Source of the DNA: Symsagittifera roscoffensis
Lineage: Eukaryota; Xenacoelomorpha; Acoela; Convolutidae
Assembly: GCF_963678635.1 (NCBI RefSeq)
Contig: NC_087066.1
Span: 35,093,152 to 35,157,151 of the forward strand
Length of the DNA stretch: 64,000 bases
Reading direction: 5' to 3'
Part shown: one piece after another, positions 57,343 to 64,000 of the stretch
Numbering within the stretch: position 1 is the stretch's first letter
Layout of the letters: every line of letters begins with the position of its first letter
Program-made: the position numbers and the translations under genes
The notes under the pieces: generated by a model
Databases searched by the model: none
Told to the model about the DNA's origin: nothing
What the model saw: only the letters and a program-made list of their open reading frames with translations

Positions 57343-59164
57343 CCGCTTTTTTGAATTTCATGTAGTTTCGACGTTTCGAATGGAATTTTTGAGATTATCT
57401 GAAAATTATATAAGCCCTGAGCTCATTTTAAGAAGATTCTTCACTTCTGAGCAGAACCACTCTCTTAAGATTTTTACAGAGATTTTACAATTGATGCTGG
57501 AAGTGTAACACGATATACAACCGCGCATGAAAAAGTGATCCGTTTTGAAATCAAGCAAATTATTTTATCATATCATGGTTGCGACTTTCCAGGAGAGCGA
57601 AGAGTATATATGCCTGGGGTTCTTTTTAATCAGATTAATTTATGAAAGAAAGTTTTAGAGTGCGATTTGATGCTGTTTTTTACGTTTTCCTAAGCAGGTG
57701 CGCAAACGACAATCATAAGAGAACTTTGAGACTACGTAAACTGCTTGAAATAAAAATTTGAAGATTTAAACGTTGATGTTGAAAATGTAACAAAAAATGT
57801 CTTGCACTTTTTATTGTTCTGCATTGAAATGAAGCAGGCCGTATAATATTTTAATTTTTTTATACGAGCCGAATTTTGAAACACTTATTCATATTGATAA
57901 AGTCTAAATTTGACAGTCTAAAACTTTGTCGGTCTAAATATTTAGCTTTTACAGGTCCAAATTTTTTAATCTAAGCAAAACAACGGAAAAAGATTATCGG
58001 AGAACAGTTATAGGGCAGTCCGAACAATCAGAAACTTTCTTGTCACGCAAGCAGTTTTGGTGCTTCATACAATTGGAGTTCCAACAAATAAAATTCGGTA
58101 TTGACTGCTCAATGTTCATAAAATATCACAAATTTCTATATCAAAATCTACTGAAGAACAATTAAAAGGCAGTCGGATCATTCACAATTTTATGCTTCGT
58201 GAAAAGTATTGACGTCCTAAGCAGTTTTCGCCTTATTTTTTGAAAAATTAACGGAAAGGGTGATCTGTTTCGGCTCTGAAATCATTCCAATTGAGGCAGA
58301 ATATGTGACGCTTTTTGACGCTTAATTTGACATTTTCTACTTTAAATAGCGTATGGATAAGTAAACTCCAAAAAATACAATTTTTTTTTCAGTTTTTTGA
58401 AACATTGTCAATTTTTAATTTTTTCTGACAATCCCGTTTGTACAGAAAGAGGTACTTTAACTTGGATTAATCCTACATGAGTGACCGTATGATGGGTTAC
58501 GTAATGTCCAGACTGACACTAGAACTGATAAGTTGATGAGGTATGGCAAAAATCTCAAAATCAGTTCCGCGGACCTCAAGGGTAATCGGAACATTCAGGG
58601 CTTTGCAGTTTTAGAAAATCAAATTGTTTTTTGGTTTTTCAAAATGCGTTCAGTCGGCACGTGTTCTGCTAATTTTCGCTTTGCGGTGCTGATTGCGTTG
58701 CGGGTTGCGTTGCGATCTGTATTTTTTTTTGAAACTTAGTCAAAACACTATGCTTAAGCCCTTCAGCAATGTTAATTCCAGATGTCACTTACTACGCATC
58801 GTAAAAATCAAAAAATGGGGACAATCAGATAGACCAGTTTTTGAGGAAACCATTCCGAGTAACCTAGTTCGAGATATGCGCCCTCTTCCATCAATTCTAC
58901 CTCTTCACACAAAAAGGAATTGCACCTCAGGAAGGTTTCATTAACCTTCTCCTCGGACACTATGTAGCGTCGAATAGAGTTGGCCAAAAGTGTATGGCAA
59001 CGTACAGGGTGATCCTACAGCAATTTCATTGTATCGCACCTGGTAGTATTTCAGCAAGCTCCTCAATGCTGCCTGCATCTAAATTCAGATGCTAACAATC
59101 GATTTGTAAAGAATTCCTGTATAAGGTTGCAGTTGCACAGCTTAGAAGAATAGTTAAATGGTTG
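57343..59164. other. Spacer with scattered copies of the GCAGTC hairpin module
   Basis: Diverged modules occur near 58010-58065 (GGGCAGTCCGAACAATCAG), 58152-58220 (AAAAGGCAGTCGGATCATTC) and 58580-58610 (ATCGGAACATTCAGGGCTTT). No gene is supported. The frames at 58533-58739 and 58693-58944 overlap the modules and have no domain. Confidence 0.45.
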
Positions 59165-59496
59165 CAGGCGCGGATCTAGGAATTTCTCGAGGGGGGGGGG
59201 GGGGGGATTTAAAGAAGATATTTTTAAAAACTTTGTTCGACTTTTTTCTTAGGTCAACCAAATTGATTTTCTGAGCTCTCCCAAACCTCTACAAAAATCG
59301 CGTTTTTTCGGCGCGTGCTCCCCTCTCAAAATAAGTATAGATTGGCGCGAAAGGCGCCTTTAAAAAAATTAAGGTCAGACAGCCAAAAATGGATATCTCA
59401 AAATATTACATAGGGGGGAAACAATGGGTCGGCAGGGGGTCGAATCCCTGAGAGGGGGATTCCCCTAAATCCCGCCTTCCCCTAAATCCGCTACTG
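59165..59496. mobile_element. hAT-like MITE with G tract, longer copy
   Basis: The left end is CAGGCGCGGATCTAGGAATT followed by CTCGAG and a run of about 16 G. The right end is CCCCTAAATCCGCTACTG. These match the element at 9031-9149, but the interior is longer and includes GTCGAATCCCTGAG, which is also found near 54422. No 8-bp target duplication is legible here. Confidence 0.65.
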
Positions 59497-61330
59497 AATT
59501 TACTGTTTTGTTTCAGGGATACCAAAACAGGCTACTCTAATTGATAAAATTAGGATTGAAACAGAGTTAGAGTATCATACCGGTCGTTAGTTAAAATTAA
59601 GCTAGCAAATGATCAAAAGCATTCAAAAGCTAAACCGCTTTTGGCAGAAACCAATTTTGATCATCAGCATGAACATGAATTATCATCTCCTGAGGTTAAA
59701 TGGCAGCAATGCTACTCATTTCTGTCAAGTTATGACTACTTCACATAATGGCTTTACGGTTTTAGTACGGGAGTTTAATAAGTTTCTTAAAAAATTCAGC
59801 AACATCGATTAAAATTTAAGATGCTGATTTGAAATAACTGAAGAAATGAACTAAGCAAAAAGCGTTAAACATAATGTTTCTCGATTCTCGTATAACACGA
59901 GACAAAAAAAACTAATAAGAAAAGTTATTTAATGTTTTAATGATTTTATAAGAGGGCAAATTACTTAACAAAAATTGAAGGAGTCATTTTGGTTTTTTTT
60001 CAGTCAAACGAAATAGCGCTTTGAGCTTTGAATACTGGGTCAATGGATGAGCAAATAATTTCAAAATGAGTTCCGTATTTTGCTTAATAAACTTCTATAA
60101 AATTCCGCTTTTGGAAAAATGTTCATATATCGAAATTTTGCAGAAATTTTTCTTACAATCAATCAAACTTTTTTTTTGTTAAAATTGCAGAATTTGTACC
60201 TCGTACAATTTTCTTGGGCTTGAAAAAGGCTCAATTTTACATCATTTGCTCATCAGTTGATTGGCGTAATTTTTGTTTGGTTGACTAAAAAAGTCGAAAT
60301 TTTAATATCAACCCAAATTGAGGCAAGTTTGATTGAAATTGTTCGAAAAACCGATTATGATCGATTCTAATGGTTTTGCAGAGATTTTCTGAGAAAGAAA
60401 AAATATCATTCATTCAAAAACAATTATAATTTTCATGAAAATGTTTCAATAATGATCGATTACAAATCTTTTAATCATGTAAAATTGGTAGTTGGCCGAC
60501 CAACAGTGCTTTAAAAACGGGGTAACAATTTATAAAAATAACAAAAGTTTTTTTAAACAGCAAAACTGAGACTTTTATAAAAACTAGGTTAAAAAAACTT
60601 GTTTGAACTAGGGTTTTTGTTCCTCCCAAAAAAGTGTTTTAACTTTTTTTAGTTGAAGAAACATTGAGTGATTCTCAGATTTTATCATCATCTAGTATTT
60701 ACACTAGTATTTACACTAGTATCGATTGCTGAAATTTTGGCTGATATAATCTACTTCAGCTCTATAAAAATCTGAAATGTCTTGTAATTTAATTTTGAAT
60801 AATTAGATTGACATCAATGAACTCAATCGTTTCATGATCCAGAAGTTTTTTGCTCTTGCTCTAGGAACGTGAAATTGTTCTAGAAGAAGCCTGCATGGCG
60901 CAAAATTAAAAAAAAAACAGAATACTTCCAAGTCTGCAGACCAAATTAAACAAGTTAATTTTTAAACGAATTTTCAGTTGCGACGTTTGTTGATTAATCA
61001 GGGCGATAAAATGACTAGTTCAATAAGATTCGTTAGAAAAGAAAAACGAAACAAAGTTACTCTTTTGAGCTTTTAAGAAATAACGGAATACAAACGCTCG
61101 ATTTATTAAATCAGATCAGTGTGACTTTCCAAAATAACTGCTTTTGACTTACAGTTTTATGCCAGTTGGGAGGTATGGTTGCATTGATTCAGAGACCAAT
61201 TCAACGATCAAATCTCAAAAAAATTTTCCTTTTGAAATCTAGCTCACCACTCAGACTTTCCAAACAGAAAGATTGCTGTGAAACGCTCATTATTAAGCTG
61301 ACTTGACTAAAAGAGCGCTGTTATACTTTG
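59497..61330. other. Spacer, nothing recognised
   Basis: AT-rich, with a short tandem ACTAGTATTTAC near 60700. The 67-codon frame at 59609-59812 has no recognisable domain. Confidence 0.35.
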
Positions 61331-61925
61331 ATGCTGGAAGTTTAACGCACATTGTTTATGCATGGCTAAATATCCCGCATCGCAAAGTTGTTCCAAATTC
61401 AAATGAGGCAGGATAATTGTTCCAACTTTCAATATTCGGGTGGGTTTTTTTCTTCAGACAATTTTCGACTTTTTACCTAGCCATTTTTGACGGAATTTTT
61501 TTATATCATTCAAAAAGTATTGTTGTCCTGAGCTTAAATTTGAAAAGAATTTCACCTGTGATCATTTTTCGTAAAGTTATGGGGGTTTAAAGATTGCCAT
61601 TTTGTCCAATTTGGGACAATTAACGCGCGATAAATTTCGCGCTATTAACGCGTAAGCGGAGATTTAATCCGTCTGAGAAATCGTGCCAAATTGGTCAAAA
61701 GAAGCTTATTTGCCATAATTGATCTGTTACAAGGAGCGAAATCTATCCTTTTGTGCTTAATATGGCATGTGGGGGGATGATTTTTATAAAAAAATTTCAA
61801 ATTTCGGAAAAAAAAGCTTTCGCTTTATTTTATTACCTTTAATTTTTTTAATAGATTATTACTGCTCAATAAACATTAAAAGGCAGTCGGAACATTCAGG
61901 GCTTCGCCCTGATACGAGCAATCTA
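61331..61925 (+). repeat. Dispersed repeat R2, copy c (uninterrupted)
   Basis: Clear homology starts near ATAATTGTTCCAACTTTC (61410) and continues through GGTGGGTTTTTTTCTTCAG, TATTGTTGTCCTGAGC, the GCGCGA/TCGCGC inverted pair near 61626-61645, and AAGGAGCGAAATCTATCC. It then reads ATGGCATGTGGGG, the empty site matching the insertion in copy b, and ends in CAGGGCTTCGCCCTG followed by ATACGAGCAATCTAGT. It is preceded by a weaker R2-like stretch with TTTAACGCAC. Confidence 0.75.
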
Positions 61926-63390
61926 GTTGGTATTTTATTTCCATTCACTATTCTTAATATTCAGCTTTAATTTCATAGTTTGTCAATATTTCATTAAACA
62001 AAATCTATTCGGGAACAGTTTATGGACAGTCAAAATACTCATGGTTTTGCCTTGATACGAGCAGTTTTGTTTAGTTTACGCGTAGCGACAAATTAACTGG
62101 AGTTGGGACAAACTAATGTACAGTTGGAATCTTCTTAACATTCTCCACCCCTTTCAAGAAAGAGGGGAGATTGTTCAGTAGATCAAAATGAAGAATCAAA
62201 ATGATTTTCGACCAAAATGATTTTTCGACGAATTAGAATGCAGCAAAATTAGAATTCTCAATAGAAATGGAACCTGATCTAAACTATATTTTAGGATTGG
62301 ATAAATTGGATATTTTACCACTGTAAAGTTTTTAATATTAACCAATCATAATCCATCTAACTAACAACCCACTTATTTGTAAGTGCTAAAATTACTTGTA
62401 ATTTCAGCACCCGAGAGATTTGAATTTAACTTAGAAATTAGTTGTCTCTCCAAGAGAACTTCAGCAGCCGCAACAAACCAGTATACCCTAGATCTATTGA
62501 GCCTAGCAGAGACTAGTTAAACACCCTGAGACGAGAAAGTATAAGAGTAAGATTAGGATCGGTATTAGACTAAGAAGTTGCACGAATCTACCCGGTCGAA
62601 AATAAGATAGCGTGACGAGCAGACGGTGCACCCTATCCGAAATTACTCTATGAGTTATACCACATCGGTCATAACTCATCTGGTGCGACCATAAGTCTCG
62701 AATAAGACCTTAATAGCTTAGAACTAACCAAAAATAGATTAGAAATTAGACAAAACATTTTCAAAATGTTATACGATAATAATTTAATCGAAATGTCTCT
62801 ACGACTCAAAGATCAGAGCCGATATTCCGAGCAATAATAGAACTACCCGAAATTGGAAGAAGACCTCGAACAAGAGACGACATACGACAAAGTAGAAACT
62901 TACCATATAGTTTTATGATTGTACGGCAAAAGCCAACACAAACTTTTATATTTAGAATCTTATTAGTAATGAATTTAGATTTTCATCTGCAAACATAAAT
63001 TTTGAAGTCAATCTTTATGATCATTTCAGGCGCTAAACAGAATTATTAATGTACAATAACGATTGATAAGAAGATCTCAGATCGTTTTCTTTTAATTTCT
63101 GCAGTGTTATATAAAACATAATTGAAAAACATTTATTGAAAATGAAAATAAAAATTAGTAGCATGACAATAAATTGTTAGTAATCATAAATCATCTGTTG
63201 TCCCAGCTTCATCGCCTAAACATAACAGCAATCATAAGCTCACTAATATCATTAAAATACTTAATCTTTTCCTTAATTAAATTTAAACCATTTTAAACTT
63301 AAATTCACTTAATTTTAAAATCAGATCATCAAGGCTTATCCTTGGATCTTAATTAATTTTCTATTTCACTAAATTTAAAACCTGATCATC
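61926..63390. other. Spacer with unusual T-poor tract
   Basis: Another diverged hairpin-module copy lies near 62030-62085 (TTGATACGAGCAGTTTTG). From about 62460 to 62930 the plus strand is relatively poor in T and rich in A, C and G. It contains ACCACATCGGTCATAACTCA and related words but no open frame; it could be an LTR or untranslated leader. No family was assigned. Confidence 0.35.
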
Positions 63391-64000
63391 ATGGCCTATC
63401 CTTGGATCAAAAAGAACAATTTTGTTCTCCCCCACCCACTTAGCAAGTGTCTAACGACCTCAAACGTCGATTCACTATCCAACCCTTCCAAAAGACCCAA
63501 GATTAATAAAAAATTTTTAATAAAACTAACCATTCAAATTCAAACAGACTCATACATATACATACTATCGCTTCATACAAAATCATTTTGACTTACATAC
63601 TCCATCAAGACAACCACACCATCGTTTTCAGTTTCTTAACTCGAAGTACACTTCACCATTTTTTCTAAATTTCACCTATTGCATCAAGGATACTAACCTC
63701 CACGGCATCCTCCGCAATTATGACCCAGTAACACAAATGTATATATTTTGTCCCATCACGAAGACCTTTAACGTCGAAGAATTCAGACCCTTCCTTATCC
63801 CACATGAATTTATCCAGCCTGTTGAAATCCCAATATTAGAATTCATTCACAATACTAAATATAATCACAAAATATATAACCTCATTCAAAACACACCTTA
63901 TGAGTTTGCAGTAGGCACCGAAGAACTAAAAACCATTAAAGCACTTCAATTGCTTTGGCCACTGCTCCAAACTAAAAACATCATTCGCATACTAGCAAAA
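63391..64000 (+). CDS. Unidentified open reading frame running off the right edge
   Basis: One frame is open from ATG 63391 to 63591 (66 codons, MAYPWIKKNNF at the start). A second frame, shifted, is open from about 63523 to the window end (about 159 codons) without a stop. They could be joined by a frameshift. Alternatively the second could begin as an exon after the acceptor-like CGTTTTCAG near 63637. The second frame has an even amino-acid mix and segments such as HGILRNYDPVTQMYIFCP, FRPFLIPHEFIQPVE and LQLLWPLLQTKNIIRIL. I do not recognise the family; a retroelement ORF1 or gag is possible. Incomplete at 3'. Confidence 0.45.

Noticed and set aside
61856-61925. Firm call of a Helitron 3' end
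   Set aside because: The hairpin plus CTAG|T fits one or two copies, but other copies read CTTGTT at that place and no Rep/helicase gene is present. It is kept only as a hypothesis in the findings.

Overview
This window looks like repeat-dominated nuclear DNA from an invertebrate animal. It is AT-rich and has no dense gene layout. Where introns can be read they are short, with GTAAGT-type donors and TTTCAG-type acceptors, a style common in nematodes and some other invertebrates. The phylum cannot be fixed from this sequence alone. No tRNA, rRNA or CRISPR array was seen. Only one small exon-like patch, at about 7.2-7.7 kb, looks like part of an ordinary host gene. Nearly everything else recognisable is a transposable element or its debris.

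Left third (1-31 kb). There are three long copies of a non-autonomous element with CCCGGGTTGAC-like inverted ends (518-1413, 4681-5689, 27808-28600) plus scattered fragments. There is a tRNA-derived SINE (about 5722-6010, partial copy about 9678-9890) and a tiny hAT-like MITE with a G tract (9031-9149). A complete but heavily decayed Ty3/gypsy LTR retrotransposon lies at 11531-18201 (LTRs, tRNA-Ser-type PBS, gag zinc knuckles, protease, RT, RNase H, integrase, PPT). A 1.07 kb degenerate GGCAR pentamer satellite lies at about 20036-21110. A dispersed family (here R2) occurs at 26.9-27.4, 27.4-28.8 and 61.4-61.9 kb and ends in a small hairpin module. The 27.4 kb copy was hit by a CCCGGG element, and the 61.7 kb copy shows the empty site.

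Middle (30-54 kb). After a 5'-truncated LINE reverse-transcriptase fragment (minus strand, 30450-31239) and a nearly fully palindromic Tc1/mariner-type MITE (32521-33241, TA target), the window is dominated by one unusual DNA-transposon family. It is present as copy A (about 35702-41057), a truncated copy B and a long copy C. B and C arose by a tandem duplication of a 2276-bp unit (43011-45286 and 45287-47562). Copy C carries a decayed multi-exon TNP2-like (EnSpm/CACTA-related) transposase gene followed on the same strand by a nearly intact multi-exon DUF4806-type gene. Both lie between candidate terminal inverted repeats CAGTAAACAATT (45975) and AATTGTTTACTG (53396). The introns, intergenic spacer, 122-bp subterminal tandem array and right end are saturated with a GGAACGTTCC-type motif. 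In places this forms perfect runs of alternating GAA and TTC at heat-shock-element spacing. This is the most interesting system in the window.

Right part (53.6-64 kb). A 690-bp, almost perfect palindrome (53661-54350) is followed by a MULE transposase remnant (55874-56605) flanked by inverted arrays of a roughly 15-bp TCTACCCTATAC repeat. Then come a second hAT-like MITE (59165-59496), the third R2 copy, and an unidentified open reading frame that runs off the right edge.

Reading frames and homologies were judged by eye; family names rest on remembered domain signatures, not database searches.
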